From CAWAXW01 sp963786155 (GTDB taxonomy: Bacteria; Actinomycetota; CADDZG01; WHSQ01): 14,659 nt of DNA. The notes beneath the pieces are model-generated. The model worked only from the letters and a program-made list of their open reading frames with translations. It was not told where the DNA came from and ran no database searches. Shown one piece after another: positions 1-7,424 of this stretch. Position 1 is the first letter of the stretch; every line of letters begins with the position of its first letter. Both the position numbers and the translations under genes were made by a program. Location: NCBI GenBank assembly GCA_963786155.1, contig CAWAXW010000003.1, positions 1-14,659 on the forward strand, in the 5' to 3' direction.

Positions 1-2
1 AG

Positions 3-146
3 CTCCGCTCCCTAACTGAAGTGGGTCGAGATCTCCACATCGCATCGAAGACCGTCGAGTCGCACGTTTCTGCGGTGCTCGGGAGGTTGCAATTGTCGAA
101 TCGCAACGAGCTGACACGCTGGGCCGCGGATCGCCGGCTCATCTGA
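3..146 (+). CDS. LuxR/GerE-type DNA-binding regulator, 3' end only
   Basis: Reading in frame from base 3 gives 47 residues ending at TGA 144-146. They contain the last part of a LuxR-type helix-turn-helix: the recognition-helix signature SKTVESHVSAVLGRLQLSNR, followed by NELTRWAADRRLI at the C-terminus. The K-T-V-E-x-H core is typical of the GerE family. The start and any receiver or sensor domain lie before the window, so it cannot be said whether this is a response regulator, a quorum-type regulator or a large LAL-type protein. It ends 3 bases before the stop of the convergent otsB gene, leaving no room for a separate terminator. Confidence 0.82.
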   Translation, partial: LRSLTEVGRDLHIASKTVESHVSAVLGRLQLSNRNELTRWAADRRLI

Positions 147-149
147 GTG

Positions 150-923
150 CTAGATCCTTAGAAAAGCCAGAACTCCTCGTGGACCTTCGAGGACTGCATC
201 CGCCCGCGCTATCAGTGACGCCGGGGCTTCCGCAGAACGAACTGCGATGCGAACGGCCTCGATCCCTTCCTTCTCCAAGTCGTCGAGGGCATCGAACGCG
301 CCGAGGTCCACGAGATCGTCGCCGATGAAACAGGCCACCTTCACTTCGGCGCGGCGGGCCCGCGCCAGGACGACCGATCGCTTCGACAGGTCGACCTTGG
401 GGCGGAGCTCGACGACCATCCGGCCGCGAGCGATCTCGAGATCGTGCTCTGCCGCGTAGCGCTCGGCTAGTGCAAGCAACTCCTCCTCGGCGATGACAGG
501 GTCGGGGGCCATCCGGTAGTGCAAAGCCAGGATCACGGCTTTGCGCTCGAGAAGCGTTCCGGGGATCTCAAGGGCGGGTTCCGCAGCCAACGACCTCTCG
601 AGACGGTCCATCACTTCGACATAGGTTGTCACCTCATCCGCGGTGACGATCTCGCCGCCGGAGACTCTTTCGGCGCCGTGCGTTCCCCATATCTCGACGT
701 TGCCTGCAACATCGGGTCCCAGCCAGCTCAACAATTGGTCTGCTCGCCGGCCCGAGACGATCGCGACCACCCGAAAGTGTCTGCCGAGCTCGGCGAGAAC
801 CGTCGGGACGCCGTCCAACGGTCGCGCCTCGTCCGGAACGTCCACGATCTCGGAGACCGTGCCGTCGAAGTCCAGGAACAAACCCGTTCGGCTGGCGTCG
901 CGGAAGGGGGGCTGCGAGTGCAT
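150..923 (-). CDS. otsB: Trehalose-6-phosphate phosphatase (OtsB, HAD superfamily)
   Basis: Predicted to dephosphorylate trehalose-6-phosphate to trehalose in the cytoplasm, the second step of the OtsA-OtsB pathway (compatible solute, stress protection). The 257-residue frame is intact, close to the usual family length. HAD motif I is DFDGT at residues 18-22 (Asp18 nucleophile, Asp20 acid/base), motif II is VSGR at about 56-59, and the Mg-binding motif IV is GDDLVDLGAFDAL near residue 200. Family signatures ALHYR and GRMVVELRP lie between them in the cap region. ATG at 921-923 is the start; I see no clear Shine-Dalgarno. No otsA synthase is in the window. It is divergent from the secreted-protein gene at 977, with 53 bases between for both promoters. 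Function is assigned from family motifs. Confidence 0.9.
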   Translation of the reverse strand: MHSQPPFRDASRTGLFLDFDGTVSEIVDVPDEARPLDGVPTVLAELGRHFRVVAIVSGRRADQLLSWLGPDVAGNVEIWGTHGAERVSGGEIVTADEVTTYVEVMDRLERSLAAEPALEIPGTLLERKAVILALHYRMAPDPVIAEEELLALAERYAAEHDLEIARGRMVVELRPKVDLSKRSVVLARARRAEVKVACFIGDDLVDLGAFDALDDLEKEGIEAVRIAVRSAEAPASLIARADAVLEGPRGVLAFLRI

Positions 924-976
924 CCATCGCGGCAGCTTAGAGGGCTAGGGCAGAGGGACGCCTACACTTCACGGGC

Positions 977-1779
977 ATGAGGAAACTTGGTTCGTTGATG
1001 CTCTCGCGCCGACGCTCGTCGCACCGGTCGCTTGCCGGACCGACTCCGTCACGCTTGCTTATCAGTATCCGGAAGGAAGCTCTGTGACGTACCGGCTCAT
1101 CGCAGATGCAGAAGCGGCGTGGGATATCGGAACGCGCGGCGGCGGCTCGTACCGGGTGGTGTTCGAAGTGACCGAAACGGTCGAGTCGGAAGACGATGAC
1201 GGGGCCATCGTTGCGGTTGAGATGCGACCGATAGACGTCGAGGAAAGCGGGTCCTCCCCTCTCCCGGAGCGCAAACGCGTTCGTTCACGCTTCGCCTCGG
1301 GTCCAAAGGAGAAGTGCTCGAAGTTATCGACGTCGACGGCATCCCCGCCAGCGTGCTCGAGCCCGATCAGCTCTTGTTCATCGGTACCTACCGACCACCA
1401 TTACCGGTGGACGACGTGCGATTGGACGACACGTGGGAGGCGGAACAAGAGCTTCAGCTCGCGGACGTGCAGCAACAGATCATGACGATCGGATCGCTGC
1501 AAGGCCTCGACAAGGACGCGGACGGGGACATCGTGGAGCTCGAGTACGAGGGGGCCGGTCCGCTTCTGTGGAGCACCAGGCTCCCTCAAGGGGATGCCGA
1601 GTTGACCGGCAGCGCGGAAACGCGGAGCGACGCGTTGTTGACCTGGATGAGGGCAACCTCAGAAGTGCTGCCTCGGACACGGTCGGAGACTTCGACGTCC
1701 TGTCGTTCCCGACGACGCAGAAGCACCCATCACCGGCAGCCTGCACCTGGAGCTCGACCTGGAAGTCAGCCGCATTTAG
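977..1779 (+). CDS. Putative lipoprotein or secreted protein of unknown function, frameshifted four times
   Basis: No frame is open throughout, but one protein of about 267 residues can be followed across four shifts, each equivalent to one missing base, at about 1000, 1283, 1638 and 1701. It begins MRKLGSLM at ATG 977, then ALAPTLVAPVAC, a hydrophobic segment ending in a Cys that suggests a lipoprotein signal. The lipobox is imperfect (Pro at -3), so ordinary secretion is possible. The mature part runs TDSVTLAYQYPEGSSVTYRL, then acidic beta-rich sequence including VLEVIDVDGIPASVLEPDQL and FIGTYRPPLPVDDVRLDDTW, and ends LHLELDLEVSRI before TAG 1777-1779. I do not recognise the family with certainty; it resembles actinobacterial surface proteins with paired beta-sheet repeats. 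The stop lies 6 bases from the convergent stop of the LytR_C gene. Confidence 0.6.
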
Positions 1780-1785
1780 AAGTTC

Positions 1786-2353
1786 CTACAGCTCGTCGTT
1801 TCCGATCACTACGTGGAACGACACGCTGTCCGAGAGGTTGGCCGGCTTCTCTTGAGCGACCCACTCGAAACGCGTCGCGAGAGCCTCGGCTGCGGCTTGT
1901 GACTCGGGCGTGGACCAGAACACGGTCGTGATCGGGTATTGCTTGGACGCCCCCTGTACCGCCACGACCTGGTAACCGAGACTCGCCAACCGGTCCGCCA
2001 TCGCTCGTCGGCGGTCGGTTCGGAGGTCCCATTGAGGACCTGGACGGTGATGTCGTCGGTGATGAAGGCACCTCGGCTCTTCGTCTGGGTCCGCTCGACG
2101 GCGGGTGTGTCGGTGGAGGAGGAGGTGCAGTCGTCTCGACGGGTTGGGTGGGCGACTCCTCGGGTTCCTCAGAGGGCTCATCGTCCGTCGGGGCCGCCAC
2201 TGGAGAGTCGGTCTTCAGCTCATCGTCGCCGAGAGCATCGATCGCGATCCAAACGGCCACGATCGCGACCATGGCGATCAATGCCCACGGCAGGAACCAA
2301 GCAACTACCGATCGGTAGTAGGCACCCTGCTCAGAAGAGGAGTGCCGCCCCAC
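1786..2353 (-). CDS. Membrane-anchored LytR_C-domain protein (VirR-like), two frameshifts
   Basis: About 190 residues once two single-base losses (about 2110 and 2013) are bridged. A GTG start at 2353 follows the preceding gene's TAG immediately. The order is: short cytoplasmic tail; one transmembrane helix at about residues 16-40 (VVAWFLPWALIAMVAIVAVW); an acidic Pro/Thr-rich linker with PPPPP; then a LytR_C domain recognised by ITVQVLNGTSEPTADE, ADRLASLGYQVVAV and TTVFWSTPESQAAAEALA, ending FHVVIGNDEL. LytR_C domains occur alone or on LytR-CpsA-Psr cell-wall ligases. This protein lacks the LCP catalytic domain, so it resembles stand-alone proteins such as mycobacterial VirR, which affects envelope integrity and vesicle release. 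That role is inferred here. The first gene of the pair encodes DUF3263. Confidence 0.75.
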
Positions 2354-2643
2354 CTAGCGTCCGGGCGAGTACTCCGCACCCAGCAGCCGCGCGACCCGCT
2401 GGCGCTGCCGGTAGGTGCGGAGGCGCTTGAGCCGCTTGACCAGGATCGGGTCGTGCTCGACGGCCTCGGGCTTCTCGAGCAGCTCGTTCAGCAGCTGGTA
2501 GTAGCGGGTCGCCGACATGTCGAAGCGCTCGCGGATCGCCTGCTCCTTGACGCCGGCGTGCTTCCACCAGGTGCGCTCGAAATCGAGGATCTCGGTCTCC
2601 CGCTCGGAGAGGTCCTGCCCGGTGTTGTTACGATTTGCGCCAT
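2354..2643 (-). CDS. DUF3263 small protein, one frameshift near the N-terminus
   Basis: A protein of about 96 residues with the DUF3263 pattern: LSERETEILDFERTWWKHAG, VKEQAIRERFDMSATRYYQL, LNELLEKPEAV, DPILVKRLKRLRTYRQRQR, ending GAEYSPGR. The middle resembles a helix-turn-helix and the C-terminus is strongly basic, so nucleic-acid binding is plausible but unproven. The main frame has no start codon between an upstream TGA and the conserved part. ATG 2641-2643 lies in another frame (MAQIVTTPG) and joins if one G is missing from the GGG run at about 2620. Its TAG abuts the GTG of the LytR_C gene, so translation is likely coupled. From memory, DUF3263 and LytR_C genes are also neighbours in mycobacteria (Rv0430/Rv0431). 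Confidence 0.78.
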
Positions 2644-2707
2644 GTCAGACACCCAGACAAGCGAATGACAACTTTGGGATTTGGGGCCCACTTGGGTTCT
2701 CGGGGGA

Positions 2708-3967
2708 TCAAGGGAAGAGGCCCCGGGTGAGGTGGGCCTCGGCCACCCGGCCCACGCCGATCCAGTGGGCGGCCTGACGCATCGACAGACCCTTCTCGGT
2801 CGCCAGCTCGTGGACCTCGTCGAAGGCTCGCTCCATGATCTGGCGAAGCCGGTCGTTCACCTCCTCCTCGCTCCAGAAGTACGCCTGGATGTCCTGGACC
2901 CACTCGAAGTACGAGACGGTGACGCCCCCGGAGTTCGCCAGGATGTCCGGGACGACGAAGACGCCGTTGTCGGCCAGGATCTTGTCGGCCTCGAAGGTGA
3001 TCGGACCGTTCGCCGCCTCGCAGACGATGCGGGCACGGATCGCGTCGGCGTTCTTCACGGTGATCACGCCCTCGATCGCGGCCGGGACGAGGACGTCGCA
3101 ATCGACCTCGAGGAGCTCCTCGTTGGTGATCGGCTCCGCGTCCGGGAACCCCACGACGGTCCCGGCCTCGCGCTTGTGCCGGTTGATCGCCTCGGGGTCG
3201 AGGCCCCTCTCGCGATAGAGACCGCCCTCGACATCCGACACCGCGACGACGCGGCAGCCGGCATCGTGCAGGAGTTGGGCGGCGAAGCCACCGACCTTTC
3301 CGTAGCCCTGGATCGCGACGCTGACCTCGTCGATGCCTATGCCGAGCGCGGCTGAGGGTCGAGAAGATCATGTACATCACGCCGCGCGAGGTCGCTCCCC
3401 CGCGCCCTGCGATCCACCGATCGAGACCGGCTTGCCGGTCACGACCCCGGGCACCGAGTAGCCCTTGTTCATGGAGTAGGTGTCCATGATCCAGGACATG
3501 ATCTCTTCGTCGGTGTTCATGTCGGGGGCGGGGATGTCTCGCTCGGGCCCGATCAACGGAAGGATCTCGACTCGCGTAGCGGCGCGTCATCCGCTCGATC
3601 TCGCCGCGGTTGAGCTCACGGGGTCGACCGAGATCCCGCCCTTGGCCCCCCCGAACGGGATGTTCACGATGGCGCACTTCCATGTCATCCACATGGCGAG
3701 CGCCTTGACCTCGTCGAGTCCGACCAGTGGGTGGTAGCGGATGCCTCCCTTAGCGGGGCCGCGTGTCACGTTGTGATGTATCCGATAGCCGGTACATACC
3801 TTCGTCGTCCCGTCGTCCAGCCGGAACGGCACCGACACGATCAGCGATCTCTTGGGAGCCCGCAGAATCTGATGGACGCCTGGAGCGAGCCCCATCAGCT
3901 CGGCTGCCTCGTCAAGCTGCGCGAGCGCGGTCTCCCATGCCGAATCGCCCGCGGGGTCGGTCTCCAT
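2708..3967 (-). CDS. gdhA: Glutamate dehydrogenase (Glu/Leu/Phe/Val family), four frameshifts
   Basis: Predicted NAD(P)-dependent glutamate dehydrogenase interconverting 2-oxoglutarate plus ammonia with glutamate; about 419 residues, normal for the family. In order: HHNVTRGPAKGGIRYHP with a substrate-binding Lys; KCAIVNIPFGGAKGGISVDP with the catalytic Lys; IGPERDIPAPDMNTDEEIM; the Rossmann domain with AIQGYGKVGGFAAQLLHDAG and VVAVSDVEGG; VCEAANGPIT; and the C-terminal GGVTVSYFEWVQDIQAYFW. Shifts fall at about 3621 (a C run one short), 3571 (one extra base), 3406 (a G run one short) and 3354 (one extra or two missing). ATG 3967 is chosen because GGAGG lies 11 bases upstream. An in-frame ATG at 3994 would begin 2 bases after the tRNA 3' end. 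Coenzyme preference cannot be read safely. Confidence 0.88.
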
Positions 3968-3978
3968 CGACGCTTCTT

Positions 3979-3983
3979 CCTCC
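3979..3983 (-). promoter_or_regulatory. Shine-Dalgarno GGAGG that favours the inner start of gdhA
   Basis: On the minus strand GGAGG lies 11 bases before ATG 3967, inside TTGGAGGAAG. The upstream in-frame ATG at 3994 has only the tRNA body in front of it, so the inner start is more credible. The spacing is a little long, so this is a preference, not proof. Confidence 0.5.
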
Positions 3984-3996
3984 AAGTCTGGCATCG

Positions 3997-4069
3997 AGCC
4001 GGGTGTCGGAATCGAACCGACGACCTACGGTTTACAAAACCGTTGCTCTACCGACTGAGCTAACCCGGC
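3997..4069 (-). tRNA. tRNA-Thr (anticodon TGT)
   Basis: The minus strand folds into a full cloverleaf of 73 bases. The acceptor arms are GCCGGGT and ACCCGGC. The D-arm is GCTC/GAGC, and the anticodon stem ACGGT/ACCGT encloses the loop TTTGTAA with TGT at 4036-4034. The variable loop is AGGTC, the T-stem GTCGG/CCGAC carries TTCGATT, and the discriminator is T. No CCA is encoded. It reads threonine ACA codons and probably other ACN codons by wobble. It sits 6 bases after the sigma-factor stop and 29 bases before the preferred gdhA start, so it is probably cut from a longer transcript. Confidence 0.96.
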
Positions 4070-4075
4070 GAACAA

Positions 4076-4675
4076 TCAGGGTACAGAGGTTTCGGTTTCG
4101 GTTTGGCGCGCTACTAGATGGTGTTCCAGTTTGCGCTTGATCCTTTGGAGGGCGTTGTCTATCGACTTCACGTGGCGGCCGAGCATGTCGGCTATCTCCT
4201 GGTACGACTTGCCTTCGACGTAGAGCTGCAGCACTTCGCTCTCGAGATCCGACAGAACGTCATCCATCGAGCTTCGGATCGCTGCAATCTCCTCGGCGGA
4301 GATGACCAACTCCGCAGGGTCGTGCGCGATCTCGCTAACGATCGAATCGGACAGGGGACGGTCGTCGCCGCCCGGTGCGGGCTTGTTGAGCGAGACGTAG
4401 GAATTGAGGGGGATGTGCTTCTGGCGTGTCGCCGTCTTGATCGCAGTGATGATCTGTCTCGTGATGCAAAGTTCGGCGAAGGCTCGGAAAGCGGTGTTCT
4501 TATCCGCCTGGAAGTCCCGGATCGACTTGAACAACCCGATCATGCCTTCCTGGACGATGTCCTCCCGGTCGGCACCAGCGAGGAAGTAGGAGCGGGACTT
4601 GGCGCGGGCGAAGTGCCGGTAACGGGCCAAAAGAGTGTCGATGGCCCGCTCGTCCCCGGCCCGGGCTAATTCCAC
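4076..4675 (-). CDS. sigH: RNA polymerase sigma factor of the SigH (Spo0H) type
   Basis: An intact 199-residue sigma-70-family protein. Region 2 reads ADREDIVQEGMIGLFKSIRD (about 35-54), then AELCITRQIITAIKTATRQK (about 67-86) and HIPLNSYVSLNKP, nearly the sequence seen in Bacillus SigH. Region 4 (about 140-187) contains LESEVLQLYVEGKSYQEIAD and MLGRHVKSIDNALQRIKRKL. There is no region 1.1 or 3 of the housekeeping type. GTG 4675 is taken as start, with GAGG 5 bases upstream. The frame stays open back to the rlmB stop at 4724 but has no other start codon, so a slightly longer N-terminus hidden by an indel is possible. The position after rlmB matches Firmicutes and some Actinomycetota. The regulon is unknown; sporulation should not be assumed. 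Confidence 0.9.
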   Translation of the reverse strand: MELARAGDERAIDTLLARYRHFARAKSRSYFLAGADREDIVQEGMIGLFKSIRDFQADKNTAFRAFAELCITRQIITAIKTATRQKHIPLNSYVSLNKPAPGGDDRPLSDSIVSEIAHDPAELVISAEEIAAIRSSMDDVLSDLESEVLQLYVEGKSYQEIADMLGRHVKSIDNALQRIKRKLEHHLVARQTETETSVP

Positions 4676-4723
4676 AAGCGCCTCGTCGGCGATGAACGCT
4701 GAATCTTCCGTGGGCTCTATCCC

Positions 4724-5462
4724 CTATGGGTAGGTTCCGACAGTATGTGACCGTCGTCCCCTGCGAGCAACCTCGAACATGGCAATTGCTCCGGCGACCG
4801 CCACATTTAGCGAACCAAGCACGCCTCGCGACGGTATCGAGGCGAATGCGTCGCAGTGGGCTTGGACCACCGGGAGATCCCCCGGTCTTCGGCCCCCAGC
4901 ACGACCGCCACAGGCGGCTCGGCGAGATCGGCAGTCCACAGGTCGTCCTCGGCCTTCTCGTCCAGTCCCAGCGCCCACAGCCCCGAGGTTCGAGTCCGGT
5001 CGAGGGCCTCCGCCAGGTTCGGGACGCGGGCCACGGGACGATCTCTGCGGCGCCGGCCGAGATGCGTCTGACCGCTGCCGTTACGCCCACCGCCCTCCGG
5101 GATCGGACCACGACGCCATCGAACCCGGCCCCGTCGGCGCTTCTAAGCAGCGAGCCCAGGTTGTGAGGATCCATGACCCCGTCGAGGAACAACAGCGCCT
5201 GGGGGTCGCCGGCCAGCAGCGCGTCGAGCGAGGCGTACCGATAGGGACCCACCACCGCGACGACGCCCTGGTGGTTGAGCCCGGGGGCCAGCCCGTCGAC
5301 CTCCCGGCGGGGAACCGTCCGGACGGGGATACCCGCCCGCTCCGCCCGCTTCCGGATGTCGCCGACGATCCCCGATGGGGCCAACTCCTTGGCGATGAGC
5401 ACTCGCTCTGCCGGGCGCCCCGCCTTGAGCAACTCGATGATCGGTCGCCGCCCGGCCACCAC
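4724..5462 (-). CDS. rlmB: 23S rRNA 2'-O-methyltransferase RlmB/TrmH family (SPOUT), two frameshifts
   Basis: Predicted to methylate a ribose of 23S rRNA (Gm2251 in E. coli RlmB) using S-adenosylmethionine. From GTG 5462 it is about 246 residues, the normal RlmB length. The N-terminal substrate-binding domain starts VAGRRPIIELLKAGRPAERV. SPOUT motif 1 is LDGVMDPHNLGSLLRSADGA, motif 2 is VVLGAEDRGISR, and motif 3 with the knot is IPSRGVLGSLNVAVAGAIAM. Missing single bases at about 5036 and 4868 split it into three frames. GTG 5462 is preferred because GAGGAG lies 6 bases upstream and the domain begins there. GTG 5498, inside the end of cysS, has AGGTGG 7 bases upstream and is the alternative. 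Another TrmH-like specificity cannot be excluded. Confidence 0.88.
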
Positions 5463-5468
5463 CGAGGT

Positions 5469-5474
5469 CTCCTC
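5469..5474 (-). promoter_or_regulatory. Shine-Dalgarno GAGGAG for rlmB
   Basis: GAGGAG on the minus strand ends 6 bases before GTG 5462, where the substrate-binding domain begins. It supports this start over the upstream GTG 5498 and TTG 5540. Confidence 0.5.
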
Positions 5475-5487
5475 AGACGGCCTCGGT

Positions 5488-6933
5488 TTACCCGGCACCC
5501 AAACGCCACCTGGTCCCGGCTGGGGTGTCCTCGATGGCAACGCCTAACTCCGTGAGCTTGGCCCGGATGGAATCGGCCCGGTCGAATGCCTTCTCGGCCC
5601 GGGCCGAGTCCCTCAGCTCGAGGAGGTAGTCGATCAGCGCGCCGGTCAGCTCCGAAGCACCTTCATCGCGAGCGAACGTGAAGCCGAGCATCGTCGTCAG
5701 CTCGACGAACGCATCCAGCAGCTCTGCGAGCTCGTTGCGCGCGGCCTCGTCGCCCCTCTGGGCTCCGTCGACCAGCTTGTTGCCGGTACGCACCAGGTCG
5801 TGGATCGCACCGAAGGCCTCTGAGGAATTCAGGTCGTCGTCGAGTGCCTCGATCGCGCGCTCGATGTAGCTCGCGCCTGCTCCTCGATCCCGGTTCCGCC
5901 TATCGGGCGGCGGAGCGTGACCGGCGATTTCGGCGCGTCGTCGCCTAGCGCGTGGCGCGCGACGTCGAGGAAGGTTCCCCAGCGATCGTAGGCCTGCGTT
6001 GCATCCTCGAGGGTGCCGTCGGAGAAATCGGCTTGGGCGCGATAGGTCGACATGAGCGCCCAGTAACGGACGACCTCGCCGGGGAAGCGTTGAAGAACGT
6101 CGTGGGCCAATGCGACGTTGCCGAGCGACTTCGACATCTTCTCGGCCTCCATCTGCACCATCCCGGTGTGGATCCAGTGACGCACGAACGTCTCACCGGT
6201 CAGCGCCTCGGCCTGAGCGACTTCGTTCTCGTGGTGAGGAAAGACGAGATCGCTCCCGCCACCGTGCAGGTCGAAACCAGACCCGAGGTAGCGCGTCGCC
6301 ATCACCGAGCATTCGATGTGCCACCCGGGACGGCCCGGCCCCCACGGTGACTCCCAGCTCGGTTCGTTCTCCTTAGCCGCCTTCCACAACGAGAAGTCCA
6401 AAGGATGCTTCTTGCCGGGATGAGGTTCGACTCGCTCCCCTGCTCTGAGGTCGTCAACCGACCGGCCCGACAACTTGCCGTACTCAGGGAAGCTTTCGAT
6501 CGAGAAGAACACGTTCCCATCGATCTCGTAAGCCGCGCCCTTCTCGATCAGGCCTTCGATCCCCTTGATCATGTCGGTGATGTGATCGGTCGCGCGGAAC
6601 CAGGATGTCCGGCGGCTGAACTCTCGAGTGCGGCCATATCGTCTTCGTATGCCGCTGCATACTTGGAAGCGATCCCATCCGCAGGGATCCCTCCAGGTTC
6701 GCGCGTTCGATGATCTTGTCGTCAACGTCCGTGTAATTGGACGCGTAGGTGACTTCGTAACCCCTGTAGCGAAGATAGCTTCGGATGAAGTCGAACCACA
6801 GGGCCGTCCGCGCGTTGCCTATGTGAACGTAGTTGTAGACCGTCGGACCGCAGGCGTACATCGTCACGCGGCCGGGCACGGCCGGCTCGAAATCCACGAG
6901 CTTGCGCGCCATCGAGTCGTAGAAACGGATCAT
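5488..6933 (-). CDS. cysS: Cysteinyl-tRNA synthetase, four frameshifts
   Basis: Class I aminoacyl-tRNA synthetase charging tRNA-Cys; about 482 residues, as expected. It starts MIRFYDSMARKLVDFEP at ATG 6933. Zinc ligands are visible as Cys28 (ACGPTVY), the Cys of WHIECSVMA, and His/Glu in FPHHENEVAQAEA. The HIGH-type motif is HIGN at 37-40 and the KMSKS loop is EKMSKSLGN. The helical C-terminal domain ends DTPAGTRWRLGAG. Indels at about 6690, 6622, 6600 and 5872 break the frame; between them SKYAAAYEDDMAAL, VQPPDILVPR and ATDHITDMIKGIEGLIEKG continue the expected protein. Being normally essential, it argues that the shifts are sequence errors. A paralogous MshC-type ligase is possible in this phylum, but the C-terminal domain and the operon position fit CysS. 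Confidence 0.93.
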
Positions 6934-6944
6934 GGCCTGCGAGC

Positions 6945-7424
6945 CTAATCCCGCTCGATCAGCGCGACGGCGAGAGCCGAGATGCCCTCGGCCCGGCCGA
7001 TGGAACCCATCCTGTCCGTCGTCGTGGCCTTGACCGAGACGGCATCGGGATCGATCTGCACGATAGCGGCGAGGCTCGCCCGCATGGCAGCGCGATGAGG
7101 CCCGAGACGAGGTTCCTGCGCCACCACCGTTGCGTCGATGTTGACCACGCTCCATCCGCCCGAACGCAACTTCGCCAGGACTTCGCCGAGGATCGTCGAG
7201 CCCGCGGCACCGCGCCAGGTGTCATCGTCGGGGAAGTGCATGCCGATATCGCCCAGACCCGCGGCCCCCAACAACGCATCCGCGATCGCGTGACACAGGA
7301 CGTCGGCATCGGAATGGCCGGCAAGTCCCGCCGAGTGCGGGATCTGCACACCGCCGAGCATGAGTGGTCGCTCGGGCGCAAATCGATGTGCATCGAAGCC
7401 GAGCCCGACCCTAGTCCTCGCCAC
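6945..7424 (-). CDS. ispF: 2-C-methyl-D-erythritol 2,4-cyclodiphosphate synthase
   Basis: Makes MEcPP from CDP-methylerythritol 2-phosphate, releasing CMP, in the non-mevalonate isoprenoid pathway. The 159-residue frame is intact. Metal ligands are Asp11 and His13 in GFDAHRF and His45 in GHSDADVLCHA. Downstream are LGDIGMHFPDDD and the family tail VKATTTDRMGSIGRAEGISA. The GTG start shares its G with the TAG stop of ispD (TAGTG), and GAGAGG lies 8 bases upstream within ispD, so the two are probably translationally coupled. cysS follows after 11 bases. Homotrimer formation is known for the family. Confidence 0.95.
   Translation of the reverse strand: MARTRVGLGFDAHRFAPERPLMLGGVQIPHSAGLAGHSDADVLCHAIADALLGAAGLGDIGMHFPDDDTWRGAAGSTILGEVLAKLRSGGWSVVNIDATVVAQEPRLGPHRAAMRASLAAIVQIDPDAVSVKATTTDRMGSIGRAEGISALAVALIERD

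Noticed and set aside
937..968. Promoter for the secreted-protein gene: TTAGAG (937-942) and TACACT (963-968)
   Set aside because: The spacing of 20 bases is too long and the match is poor. A promoter must lie in this short divergent gap, but I cannot place it.
977..1779. Programmed ribosomal frameshifting or pseudogene decay
   Set aside because: Four shifts in one gene and similar ones in cysS, rlmB, gdhA and the RTX genes are too many and lack slippery sites with downstream structures. Conserved sequence on both sides of each break shows no decay.
2105..2668. Plus-strand frame of 187 codons over the DUF3263 and LytR_C genes
   Set aside because: Antisense shadow; the minus-strand proteins match known families over the same bases.
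2644..2707. Promoter for DUF3263: TTGTCA followed by TGACAT overlapping the start codon
   Set aside because: The -35-like element is fair, but the -10 is weak and overlaps the start. Read-through from gdhA is equally possible.
4118..4669. Plus-strand frame of 183 codons over sigH
   Set aside because: The minus strand encodes an intact, highly conserved SigH-type sigma factor, so the opposing frame is a by-product of codon bias.
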